Shown piece by piece: positions 14,647 through 22,184 of a stretch of DNA of 30,509 nucleotides; the stretch's first letter is position 1, and each line of letters begins with the position of its first letter. The notes beneath the pieces were generated by a model. That model ran no database searches. It saw only the letters and a list, made by a program, of their open reading frames with translations, and was not told the origin of the DNA. Location: positions 1 to 30,509 of the forward strand of contig DIRJ01000038.1 in assembly GCA_002427505.1 (NCBI GenBank), written 5' to 3'. The position numbers and the translations under genes were made by a program. Origin of the DNA: Mageeibacillus sp. UBA5439. Lineage in GTDB: Bacteria; Bacillota; Clostridia; Saccharofermentanales; DTU023.

Positions 14647-14829
14647 TTATTCTTCTGAGCTTACTACTTCTCTTCCCTTGTAATATCCACAATTTTTGCA
14701 CACCATGTGTGATGCTTTCAGTTCATGACACTGTGGACACTCGGTAAGATTCGGAGTCGCTCTCTTTTTCCAGTTAGCGCGACGTGAGCGTGTTCTTTGT
14801 TTTGAAGATTTCCCCTTAGGAACAGCCAT
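14647..14829 (-). CDS. rpmF: 50S ribosomal protein L32
   Basis: Small basic large-subunit protein of 60 residues. The start MAVPKGKSSKQRTRSRRANW is the conserved L32 opening, and CPQC ... CKNC (residues 31-34 and 44-47) form the zinc ribbon of the zinc-containing paralogue. The ATG at 14829 is preceded by GGGGAGG at an eight-base distance; a GTG nine bases further upstream lies inside that site and is rejected. In many Firmicutes rpmF follows a DUF177 (YceD) gene; here it follows DUF1934 and has its own consensus promoter. der lies downstream behind a terminator. Confidence 0.96.
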   Translation of the reverse strand: MAVPKGKSSKQRTRSRRANWKKRATPNLTECPQCHELKASHMVCKNCGYYKGREVVSSEE

Positions 14830-14904
14830 ATATGCCACCTCCCCTTAATAGTCGTTATTTTCAAAAGTATAAATATTTTTAAGTTAATATTTTATGCCTG
14901 TAGC

Positions 14905-14933
14905 ATTATGAAGGATGTGACCATTCTTGTCAA
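14905..14933 (-). promoter_or_regulatory. Consensus sigma-A promoter of rpmF
   Basis: On the minus strand a perfect TTGACA (14933-14928) and CATAAT (14910-14905) are 17 bases apart. The -35 hexamer overlaps the DUF1934 stop codon (14932-14930). The expected leader to rpmF is about 70 bases. This is the best match to consensus in the window and fits a ribosomal protein gene. Confidence 0.8.
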
Positions 14934-15412
14934 ATATCTGCGCAGCTTTCAGTACTCTTCTCAGCCTCTATTTCAAGTAACAGTTTTGTGCTGATGGCAT
15001 GTCTGTTATCAACAGCTAGAGCGTAACCCAGCTCAATATTCCCCCCGAGATCAGACAAGGATCCTTTTGCTTCATGAGTAAGCAGCGACAGCCTGATCAG
15101 GCCGTAAGGCGTCTCAAACTGCTCCAGCTGCTGGTCACCCTTGTTAAAAGACAGCTGCATCTCTATCTGGCCGGTGCGGGCCAGAGTTATTTGTCCATCC
15201 GGATACAGGGACAGGCTGGTTCTGGTCCCTTCCATTCCGGTTGCTGCGCTCTCATCATAAGAAACTACCCAGGAATCATCTTCTGAACGATGCCGCAGTG
15301 TGCCGACAGTGGATAAACGTACAGGACGTTGCTCCTTGCCGTCATACCACTGGCTGCTCGTAAGCAGAATCCGAGCCATTTGCCTGTCATCAATTGATCC
15401 GTAAGTTTTCAT
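14930..15412 (-). CDS. DUF1934 (YwiB-like) beta-barrel protein
   Basis: The 160-residue product matches the DUF1934/YwiB family: WVVSYDESAATGMEGTRTSLSL (48-69) corresponds to the family's 'Y-E-x-x-x-TGMEGT-x-T' core, followed by FETPYGLIRLSLLT and GGNIELGYAL. The fold is a small calycin-like beta barrel. The biochemical function is not known to me; it is usually a cytoplasmic single-domain protein next to arginyl-tRNA synthetase or cell-wall genes. Here it lies 21 bases after murI and its stop codon is embedded in the rpmF promoter, so it is likely the last gene of the pta-ackA-proS-murI unit. Confidence 0.8.
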   Translation of the reverse strand: MKTYGSIDDRQMARILLTSSQWYDGKEQRPVRLSTVGTLRHRSEDDSWVVSYDESAATGMEGTRTSLSLYPDGQITLARTGQIEMQLSFNKGDQQLEQFETPYGLIRLSLLTHEAKGSLSDLGGNIELGYALAVDNRHAISTKLLLEIEAEKSTESCADI

Positions 15413-15433
15413 TCTGTGAATTGAGGCTTCCTT

Positions 15434-16309
15434 TCAGCGTTCAAATCCTTCCGCATTTTTGATGTCTACATGGTGCACACCTTCGATCTCAATGTCAAGG
15501 ATACGCTCAATATTCTGCTCAATTCCCGGTCTGACTTCTGTAACATAAAAGCTCACATCGGATTTGTGTTTCTTTTCATTTTGCAAATCCATTGAACTCA
15601 ATCTTTCTTTCACCTCACGCGCTACCGCCTTGCTGCAATCCACAAGTTGTGTTTTCGGCAGTGACTTTTGAATAACATTTTCTAAAAATGGAAAATGCGT
15701 ACAAGCCAGAATCGCTATGTCGGGCTCTTCCTGTTCTCTCATACCGCCAAGGTAGTATTCTGCCCTCTCTTCTGCCAGCGGTCCCTCCCAGTTACCCTCT
15801 TCTACCAGCTGAACGAAATCCTGGCAGGCCGCTTGTATTACGATCGGTTCCGGCAAGTTATTATCTGTAAAAGCGCGGGGCAGTTCTCGGGCAAAAATCC
15901 CGTTGTTAACTGTCGCTTCAGTGGCAAGAACGGCGATTTTTGCTGCATCACTGCTGGCTGCAGATGCTTCCATGGCTGCTTTAATACCGTCATTGATTAC
16001 GCCGATGACCGGCAGGGAGCCGGCTCTTTCCTGGGCCGCATCCAGAGCAATAGCGCTGGAGGTATTGCAGGCAAAGACGATCAGCTTAACACCTTGACTC
16101 ATGAAAAAATCTACATTATTCAAAGTGTCATGACGTACAGTTGCCGGTGAGTTACGACCGTATGGTGCATTGGCGTTATCTGCCAGATAAACAAAGTCTT
16201 CCCGGGGCAGGAGTTTCAATAATTCGCGCAAAACAGTAAGCCCGCCCAGTCCGGAGTCAAAGACACCGATCGGAGCAGACTTCGCTACACGATTGTATGT
16301 TTTAGTCAT
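15434..16309 (-). CDS. murI: Glutamate racemase
   Basis: Converts L- to D-glutamate for the second residue of the peptidoglycan stem peptide. The 291-residue product has the family signatures GVFDSGLGGLTV (15-26), ANAPYGRNS, FACNTSSAIA with the first catalytic Cys (near 80), and ILACTHFPFLE with the second catalytic Cys (near 202). Length is slightly above the usual 265-275 because of a C-terminal extension after the fold (about 255-291). The ATG overlaps the proS stop by one base (TGATG, 16311-16307), implying translational coupling between D-glutamate supply and prolyl-tRNA synthesis, probably without direct functional meaning. Confidence 0.96.
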   Translation of the reverse strand: MTKTYNRVAKSAPIGVFDSGLGGLTVLRELLKLLPREDFVYLADNANAPYGRNSPATVRHDTLNNVDFFMSQGVKLIVFACNTSSAIALDAAQERAGSLPVIGVINDGIKAAMEASAASSDAAKIAVLATEATVNNGIFARELPRAFTDNNLPEPIVIQAACQDFVQLVEEGNWEGPLAEERAEYYLGGMREQEEPDIAILACTHFPFLENVIQKSLPKTQLVDCSKAVAREVKERLSSMDLQNEKKHKSDVSFYVTEVRPGIEQNIERILDIEIEGVHHVDIKNAEGFER

Positions 16310-17745
16310 CAGTAGGCTTTCCCCCAGATAACATTACAGCTTGCAGGTTTACCGCATACATAGCACGTGTCGCTGCTACTGGTTTTATCTTCTGTAATAC
16401 AACGGGAAGTCGCGCCTGTACGCTCTTTCACCTCTGCCTCGCAGTCGGCGCTGCCGCACCAGCAGCCTTTAACAAAGCCGGCTTTGTTTTCCAGCAAATC
16501 AAAGAACTCTTCACTGCTGTGGGCTGTATAAAAATGAGCTTCGCGGTGAGCTTTCGCTTTGTCAAACAGGCGCTGACGATACTCCGTCAGCAGGACGGGA
16601 ATTCTTGCTTCAAGTTCATTCAGGGGCACATTTATTTTTTCACGATTATCCCTGGTCACCAGAACACAGCTGTTGTTTTCAATATCCCGGGGACCGATTT
16701 CCAGACGTAAAGGAACGCCTTTCATCTCATACTCTGAAAATTTCCAGCCGGGCATGCGGTCACTGTCATCCAGCTTCACACGATAACTTTGTTTCAGGAG
16801 CTGATGGATTTCAGCGGCTTTCTCCAAAACCCCTTCTTTATGCTGGGCAACAGGAATAATCGCTATCTGTATGGGTGCTACAGCCGGCGGCAGTACCAGT
16901 CCGTCGTCATCACCGTGCACCATGATGATGCCGCCGATTGAACGGCTGGAAACACCCCAGGATGTCTGATGCACATACTGCAGCTGGTTATCCCGATCGG
17001 TATATTGAATGTTGAATACTCTGGCAAAACCATCACCAAAGTAATGTGAAGTCCCTGACTGCAAAGCTTTGCCATCGTACATCATGGACTCAACTGTATA
17101 GGTTGTTTCCGCTCCGGCAAATTTTTCGCTCTCGGTTTTCACACCTTTAATCACCGGTATGGCCAGAGTTTCTTCAAAGAAATTTGCATACAGGTCCAGA
17201 ATATCTCTGGTTTCTTTTATTGCCTCTTCTGCACTTGCATGAGCAGTATGACCTTCCTGCCAGAAGAATTCCCGCGTACGCAGAAATGGACGCGTTGATT
17301 TTTCCCACCGGACAACTGAAACCCATTGATTGTACAGTTTGGGCAAATCGCGCCAGCTTTCAATTACGTCGGAATAATGGTCGCAAAACAAGACTTCCGA
17401 GGTCGGGCGCACACAGAGACGCTCAGACAATTTTTCTTCGCCGCCATATGTTACCCAGGCAACTTCAGGGGCGAAACCGTCAACGTGGTCCTTTTCCTTT
17501 TGCAGGAGGCTTTCCGGGATAAACATGGGCATGATAACGTTCTCGTGACCGGTTTCTTTAAAGCGACGGTCCAGATTATCCCTGATCAATTCCCACATGG
17601 CAGTAGCATACGGCCGCACAACCATGCAGCCCCGCACTGCTGAGTAAGAACTCAGTTCAGCCTGCGTCACAATATCGGTATACCACTGCGAAAAATCTTT
17701 ATCACGCGATGTGATAGCCTTAACCAGTTTTTCTTTTTTACTCAT
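16309..17745 (-). CDS. proS: Prolyl-tRNA synthetase, archaeal/eukaryal type (ProS type 3)
   Basis: Charges tRNA-Pro with proline. The 478-residue product lacks the INS editing domain of the usual bacterial type and instead has the class II core with ERLCVRPTSE (about 106-115), RWEKSTRPFLRTREFFWQEGHTAHAS, GTSHYFGDGFARVFNI and HGDDDGLVLPP, an anticodon-binding domain, and a C-terminal zinc-like domain with CWCGSADCE and CYVCGKPA ending in a terminal Tyr. These are features of the archaeal/eukaryal-type enzyme found in many Clostridia. The ATG at 17745 has GAGAG six bases upstream and is preferred over the ATG at 17751. It lies between ackA and murI, with no T-box leader visible. Confidence 0.95.
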   Translation of the reverse strand: MSKKEKLVKAITSRDKDFSQWYTDIVTQAELSSYSAVRGCMVVRPYATAMWELIRDNLDRRFKETGHENVIMPMFIPESLLQKEKDHVDGFAPEVAWVTYGGEEKLSERLCVRPTSEVLFCDHYSDVIESWRDLPKLYNQWVSVVRWEKSTRPFLRTREFFWQEGHTAHASAEEAIKETRDILDLYANFFEETLAIPVIKGVKTESEKFAGAETTYTVESMMYDGKALQSGTSHYFGDGFARVFNIQYTDRDNQLQYVHQTSWGVSSRSIGGIIMVHGDDDGLVLPPAVAPIQIAIIPVAQHKEGVLEKAAEIHQLLKQSYRVKLDDSDRMPGWKFSEYEMKGVPLRLEIGPRDIENNSCVLVTRDNREKINVPLNELEARIPVLLTEYRQRLFDKAKAHREAHFYTAHSSEEFFDLLENKAGFVKGCWCGSADCEAEVKERTGATSRCITEDKTSSSDTCYVCGKPASCNVIWGKAY

Positions 17746-17780
17746 GTTCATCTCTCAATCTGATTTATATTAATTTATTA

Positions 17781-17802
17781 CAGCACAGTAACACTAGTGC
17801 TG
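17781..17802 (-). promoter_or_regulatory. Hairpin at the ackA-proS junction
   Basis: On the minus strand arms CAGCAC/GTGCTG, extended by AGT/ACT across one bulged base, form a nine-pair stem with a three-base loop that contains the ackA stop codon. The sequence after it is A/T rich but without a T-run. It could be an mRNA processing or partial termination site; I cannot decide. Confidence 0.35.
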
Positions 17803-19026
17803 AGATTTTTCCGTCACCGAACATTTATCCAAATCAAGCATTTCCACGGTTTGTCTGGCAATGGACAATTCTTCATTGGTAGGGATAACAAAAACTTCTA
17901 CCTGAGAATCTTCAGCTGAAATTTTGCGTTCTTTGCCTCTGACCTGGTTAGCTTCCGGATCCAGCCTGACACCCAGATAAGACAATCTGTCACAAACAGC
18001 CTGACGCATTTTCGGATCATTCTCACCTATCCCCGCTGTAAATACAATAGCTTCCAGCCCGTTTAATACAGCAGCGTAAGAAGCAATGATTTTACTTGCC
18101 TGATAGTAGAACATGGATAAGGCCAGTTGCGCGCGCTCATTGCCGGCGTCTGCAGCCGCTTCCAGATCGCGAAAATCTGAACTTACTCCGGAGATTCCTT
18201 TGACACCACTTTCGGAGTTCATAATTCTATCGACATCTTTGCAGGAGATCCCTTCAAGTTCAGCAATAAAAGGAACGATTGCAGGGTCAATATCACCACA
18301 GCGAGTACCCATGATAATGCCGGCAAGAGGAGTCAGACCCATCGAAGTATCTAAGCACTTTCCACCTTTAACTGCTGCAAAAGAAGACCCGTTACCCAGA
18401 TGGCAGCTGACTAATTTCAAGCTGCTGGCCTTGAATTTGCTCAGCTCAGCACAGCGCCTGGACACAAACATATGACTGGTGCCATGGAAACCATAACGAC
18501 GAATCTGGTGTTTTTCATAGTAACGATAAGGCAGACCATACATATAGGCTTCCGGAGGCAGGGTCTGGTGAAATGCAGTGTCAAAAACGCAGACTTGCGG
18601 CACTCCCGGCATAAGCTTCTCACAAGCTTCTATTCCCATCATGTTGGCGGGGTTATGCAAGGGTCCCCAAACATATGTCTGGCGGATAGATTCTTTTACT
18701 TCCTCAGTAACGATGGCAGGCTCAGAGAAAATCGGTCCGCCGTGTACGACACGGTGACCAATACCATTGATTTCGCTTAATGATTTTATAATTGGATGAT
18801 CAGGGTCTAAAAGAGCATCGACCATGCGCTTAGCAGCGTCTCTGTGGTCCTTCATTTCAAATTTTTCTTTTTCGATCTTGTAGCCATTGCTGTTCGAATG
18901 ACTGAATAAGGATCCGCCAATGCCGATACGCTCACACACCCCTTTGGCCATGACAACTTTATGCTCGAAATCAAGTAGCTGATACTTCAAGGACGAGCTG
19001 CCGGAATTGATAACTAAGATATTCAT
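17794..19026 (-). CDS. ackA: Acetate kinase
   Basis: Interconverts acetyl phosphate plus ADP with acetate plus ATP, the ATP-yielding last step of overflow or fermentative acetate formation. The 410-residue protein starts MNILVINSGSSSLKYQLL, the family signature 1, and has GHRVVHGG (about 89-96), the catalytic Asp region VCVFDTAFHQTLP, RYGFHGTSH (179-187), SCHLGNGSS and GIGENDP. Length is normal for the family. A GAGGAG ribosome site precedes it. Its substrate supplier pta lies 27 bases upstream on the same strand, the usual arrangement. In contrast to many Firmicutes, the next gene is proS and not a DUF177 gene. Confidence 0.97.
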   Translation of the reverse strand: MNILVINSGSSSLKYQLLDFEHKVVMAKGVCERIGIGGSLFSHSNSNGYKIEKEKFEMKDHRDAAKRMVDALLDPDHPIIKSLSEINGIGHRVVHGGPIFSEPAIVTEEVKESIRQTYVWGPLHNPANMMGIEACEKLMPGVPQVCVFDTAFHQTLPPEAYMYGLPYRYYEKHQIRRYGFHGTSHMFVSRRCAELSKFKASSLKLVSCHLGNGSSFAAVKGGKCLDTSMGLTPLAGIIMGTRCGDIDPAIVPFIAELEGISCKDVDRIMNSESGVKGISGVSSDFRDLEAAADAGNERAQLALSMFYYQASKIIASYAAVLNGLEAIVFTAGIGENDPKMRQAVCDRLSYLGVRLDPEANQVRGKERKISAEDSQVEVFVIPTNEELSIARQTVEMLDLDKCSVTEKSQH

Positions 19027-19053
19027 TATTTACTCCTCAATATTATTACTATT

Positions 19054-20055
19054 TTATTCTTCACTTTCCTGAGTACTCTGCACGCAGGTAAGGGCTACGA
19101 CACCGACAATATCTTCTGTACTGGCGCCACGGGAAAGGTCATTAACCGGTTTAGCAATGCCTTGCAGAATCGGTCCGTAGGCGTCAGCCTTGCCCAGACG
19201 CTGAACCAGTTTATAAGAAATATTGGCTGCATTCAGATCAGGAAAGATCAGGCAATTGGCATGACCGGCAATTTTGCTGTCCGGTGCTTTTAAGGCTGCC
19301 ACTATGGGAACCAGTGCACTATCAGCCTGCAGCTCACCTTCAAGGAGGATGTCCGGATTCTTTTCTTTAGCCAAAGCAGTAGCTGCCGCCACTTTTTCTA
19401 CCGACTGCCCCTTACCGCTGCCTAAAGTTGAAAAGGATAACATTGCGACACGAGCTTCCTTCCCCGTCAGCCTTTCAAAAGATTCAGCTGATGAAAGCGC
19501 GATCTCGGACAGCTCATCAGCATCAGGATCTATCATAAGCGCAACATCGGAAAAGAGCAGCAGACCGTCTTCGCCAAACTCCCTCTGCGGAGTATCAATC
19601 AAAATAAAAGATGAAACCAGCTTGGTGCCGGCTTTCGTCCGCAGTATCTGTAAGGCAGGACGCAGGGTATCAGCAGTACTGTGTACAGCTCCCGCTACCA
19701 ATCCATCAGCCAGACCCGCTTTAAGCATCATCACACCAAATGGAATTGCCTTAGCCATTTCTTCAGCAGCAGCAGACTCAGAACAGCCTTTATGCTTGCG
19801 CAGCTCCCAATATTTCTGATTAAACTCTTCCCGTAAAGTGCTCGTGGCCGGATCTTCAAATCTGGCTTGAGATAAATCCAGGTCCGGATGCAGCTGGCAG
19901 ATCTTATCTTTTTCGCCAATCAAAACAATGTCCGCTATCCCCTCAGCCATTATTTTGGCCGCTGCCGCCGCAACTCGCGGATCATCACTTTCGGGCAGCA
20001 CAATAGTTTTGTCTGCAGCTTTCGCTTTCTGTAAAACCTTCTCCATAAAAGTCAT
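19054..20055 (-). CDS. pta: Phosphate acetyltransferase
   Basis: Converts acetyl-CoA plus phosphate into acetyl phosphate and CoA, feeding AckA. The 333-residue product is the short, single-domain PTA_PTB form common in Gram-positive bacteria. It shows IVLPESDDPRVAAAA, the ALADGLVAGAVHSTADTLRPALQI-like block (here KAGLADGLVAGAVHSTADT), LLFSDVALMIDPDADELSEIA, ARVAMLSFSTLGSGKG, ELQADSALVP and LIFPDLNAANISYKLVQRLG. The ATG at 20055 follows GGGGAGGGG by five bases; an in-frame ATG at 20085 has no site and lies only ten bases from the -10 element. First gene of the pta-ackA-proS-murI-DUF1934 unit. Confidence 0.97.
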   Translation of the reverse strand: MTFMEKVLQKAKAADKTIVLPESDDPRVAAAAAKIMAEGIADIVLIGEKDKICQLHPDLDLSQARFEDPATSTLREEFNQKYWELRKHKGCSESAAAEEMAKAIPFGVMMLKAGLADGLVAGAVHSTADTLRPALQILRTKAGTKLVSSFILIDTPQREFGEDGLLLFSDVALMIDPDADELSEIALSSAESFERLTGKEARVAMLSFSTLGSGKGQSVEKVAAATALAKEKNPDILLEGELQADSALVPIVAALKAPDSKIAGHANCLIFPDLNAANISYKLVQRLGKADAYGPILQGIAKPVNDLSRGASTEDIVGVVALTCVQSTQESEE

Positions 20056-20094
20056 TTGCGTCCCCTCCCCTATGCATAATTGCACAACGCTGAA

Positions 20095-20103
20095 ATTATA
20101 CCA
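20095..20103 (-). promoter_or_regulatory. Extended -10 promoter of pta operon
   Basis: On the minus strand TGG directly precedes a perfect TATAAT (20100-20095), an extended -10 element. Expected start near 20088, about 33 bases before the ATG. The position for a -35 falls inside the inverted repeat at 20109-20139 and has no good hexamer. Confidence 0.65.
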
Positions 20104-20108
20104 TAAGG

Positions 20109-20139
20109 AATAGCGCCTTTCCCAAAAAAAGGCGCTATT
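20109..20139. repeat. 12-bp inverted repeat upstream of pta
   Basis: Perfect arms 20109-20120 and 20128-20139 with a seven-base loop. It lies 70 bases after the TPM gene stop and immediately upstream of the pta -10. It may be the terminator of the TPM operon (no T-run follows the stem on the minus strand) or an operator covering the -35 region of pta, or both. Confidence 0.6.
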
Positions 20140-20210
20140 TCCTATCTGAACTGACCAAATCTCAGTGATTTAATTTTAGCTGTTTTCAGCCCGAAAAATA
20201 TTCCGCTCTA

Positions 20211-21047
20211 TTAGAACTTTCCACTGGAACCGCCAAAGGTCCTGCCGGACGAGCTGGTATGAGTGGTACTGCTGCTGCCTCTTCCGCCGCCGCTCCTGGT
20301 CTCCGTGCTCCTGGGGATAGCTGTTCGTGCCAGTGACGACGATAAGAAAAAATCATTGGAGTTTGCTATCTGCATACTATTATCCAGCAAGTAGGAACTC
20401 GCACCTGAACTAAAGCCGACTGAGGTCAGTGGTGCTTTAAGACCTTTCATAATTAAGGCTGTCAGCAATAAAGCAATGGCGGGCGGAAGAATATAAAAGC
20501 TAAAGGGACGGCTGACTTTCTCCTCCGCAAAAATCCCTCTTTCCGCATTGTCCAGCGTCTTTTCACTGAAGTCAGTCAGGTCTGAAAAGGCTCCATACAT
20601 ATTGTCGTCACGTAAAGACGGCAGAATTGCATCAAGTAGCTGTTCCTGTGCATAGTCATTAAAAATTTCGATGGCCTCGCCATGTGTGGCAATAGCCCAA
20701 TCTCTATCTGCCATGCTGATCAGAAATAACATACCGCTGTGGGAGGGTCCTAAACCCAAATTTTGATTTTCAAAATATGAATCTGCATAGTCTGTTGGAT
20801 TAAGTATAGAAATATCTTCACCCAGAGTCAGGATGACAATATCAGTACCATAACGTTCACTGATGCGATCAAGCTCCGCTGCCAGGGCTGAGCGCTGGTC
20901 GTCTCCTAACAGCCCCGCCTGATCATCGACTCTGTATGATGCGGCTGAAGCTCTGACAGGATTATACTGCAGGAGGAACACCAGGGCGAAGGCTAGTAGA
21001 AGCAGCGAAAAGTGAGCCGGCTTTTTTTTGTAATTATATTTACTCAT
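20211..21047 (-). CDS. TPM-domain membrane protein (YdjH/YgcG-like)
   Basis: A 278-residue exported protein: signal or anchor segment (about 12-32), a TPM domain (about 38-170, with VDDQAGLLGDDQRSALAAELDRISERYGTDIVILTL and GMLFLISMADRDWAIATHG), one membrane segment (about 184-202), then a Ser/Gly-rich tail ending with RTFGGSSGKF. TPM domains occur in photosystem II repair protein TLP18.3 and in many bacterial membrane proteins; the role in bacteria is little defined. It follows the zinc-ribbon gene by 13 bases and ends the operon, the same three-gene set as B. subtilis ydjG-ydjH-ydjI, which works with the membrane-stress protein PspA. Envelope homeostasis is inferred from that comparison only. 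Confidence 0.8.
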   Translation of the reverse strand: MSKYNYKKKPAHFSLLLLAFALVFLLQYNPVRASAASYRVDDQAGLLGDDQRSALAAELDRISERYGTDIVILTLGEDISILNPTDYADSYFENQNLGLGPSHSGMLFLISMADRDWAIATHGEAIEIFNDYAQEQLLDAILPSLRDDNMYGAFSDLTDFSEKTLDNAERGIFAEEKVSRPFSFYILPPAIALLLTALIMKGLKAPLTSVGFSSGASSYLLDNSMQIANSNDFFLSSSLARTAIPRSTETRSGGGRGSSSTTHTSSSGRTFGGSSGKF

Positions 21048-21060
21048 ACAGCACTCCCAT

Positions 21061-22137
21061 CTACCACAAAAGGAAAAACAGCAAAAAGATCAGACCGGTC
21101 AGTAAGGCTGCCATGATAAGGAAAGTCCGCCAATAGGCCTTCTTGTCCAGAGGCAGGTTACCCACGAGCTTGCCGCTTTGCCCATTCATGGCGAAGGTAT
21201 ATAGCTGGTCTTGCCATTTGGTGTTTAGAATCCACACGGGAAGCAGAGCATAGTTGATTTTTCCATTTTTCATCTTAATGGAACTGCTGACGGAACGAAC
21301 TGAATCATAGCCGCGGATTGATTCCATAAAGGACTGTTCCGTACTGGTCTTGATGCGAGTGTTGGCGCGTTCAATACTGTCGGATGCGTCGACATCATAT
21401 CTATTTGCCAGAAAGCCGGATAAGTAAGCAGTGTCAAAAGGAACTGCCGCTTCGCAGTCAAAAGGTTCAATTGATTCCATCAGATCATCAGGCATCCTGC
21501 TGGAACCGTCCACGGGAATCTGCTCAAAACGCACAGAACCTTCACGGTAGACAGCATACTTATTTGTTTCTGTATAGTTAAAGTTTGAATCACTCCACAT
21601 ACGGCTGCGAATAGCTTCATAGCTGATTCTGGCATCGACATCTGCATCAAAAAGCCAGAAGGGCACATAGACGCCTTTGATTTCGTCAATATGGTGCTCG
21701 TCCTTAAAGACCTTGGGAACAAAGCGCTTATCCTTCATATGCCTCTTCAGTGCCATTTTTGCGGCTTCCCTGTCCAGCTGGAAAGGCACCAGCAGATCCG
21801 GTTTAAGATCACCGGAGAACTGTGACGGTATAATTACAGAGTTGTCACAGTAGGGACAGGAAGTAGCGGCTATAGTTGCGTCACCAAGGACTTCACCGCC
21901 ACAGGAAGGGCAGGAATAGGTCAGCAGTTGATCTGCCTCCCCTTCCTGCCAGTTTTCTTCTTCAAAAGACCATGGCATATGGTCAGGCTCTTCACTTCCG
22001 GAGAGTTCTTCATTCCCCTCAAAAGCAGTGGGTGAGTATACATTGCTGCACATACTGCAGACCAGCTGCTGCAATTCAGTATTAAATAAAACTGCTCCCC
22101 CACAGTTGGGGCACTTATATTGCTCTAAAGTTGACAT
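21061..22137 (-). CDS. Zinc-ribbon membrane protein (YdjG-like)
   Basis: The 358-residue product begins with two zinc ribbons, Cys9/12/27/30 and Cys76/79/94/97, separated by an acidic stretch. A middle soluble region (about 105-310) contains IKGVYVPFWLFDADVDA and YALLPVWILNT, seen in YdjG-type and so-called 'TFIIB-type zinc ribbon' or 'PriA-like' proteins, though nothing of PriA helicase is present. One C-terminal membrane segment (about 334-356) would leave the bulk in the cytoplasm. ATG 22137 is preceded by GGAGG at six bases; an ATG at 22143 directly abuts that site. It lies between the SPFH gene (47 bases) and the TPM gene (13 bases). B. subtilis YdjG and YdjH form a membrane platform for YdjI. 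Confidence 0.78.
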   Translation of the reverse strand: MSTLEQYKCPNCGGAVLFNTELQQLVCSMCSNVYSPTAFEGNEELSGSEEPDHMPWSFEEENWQEGEADQLLTYSCPSCGGEVLGDATIAATSCPYCDNSVIIPSQFSGDLKPDLLVPFQLDREAAKMALKRHMKDKRFVPKVFKDEHHIDEIKGVYVPFWLFDADVDARISYEAIRSRMWSDSNFNYTETNKYAVYREGSVRFEQIPVDGSSRMPDDLMESIEPFDCEAAVPFDTAYLSGFLANRYDVDASDSIERANTRIKTSTEQSFMESIRGYDSVRSVSSSIKMKNGKINYALLPVWILNTKWQDQLYTFAMNGQSGKLVGNLPLDKKAYWRTFLIMAALLTGLIFLLFFLLW

Positions 22138-22184
22138 CTGCATCCTCCGCCAGGTCTACGAATATATCGGACGAGAGTTTTGTT

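Noticed and set aside
21061..22137. PriA helicase, a name often given to this kind of zinc-ribbon protein
   Set aside because: No Walker motifs or helicase domain are present; only Cys-rich ribbons and a C-terminal membrane segment.
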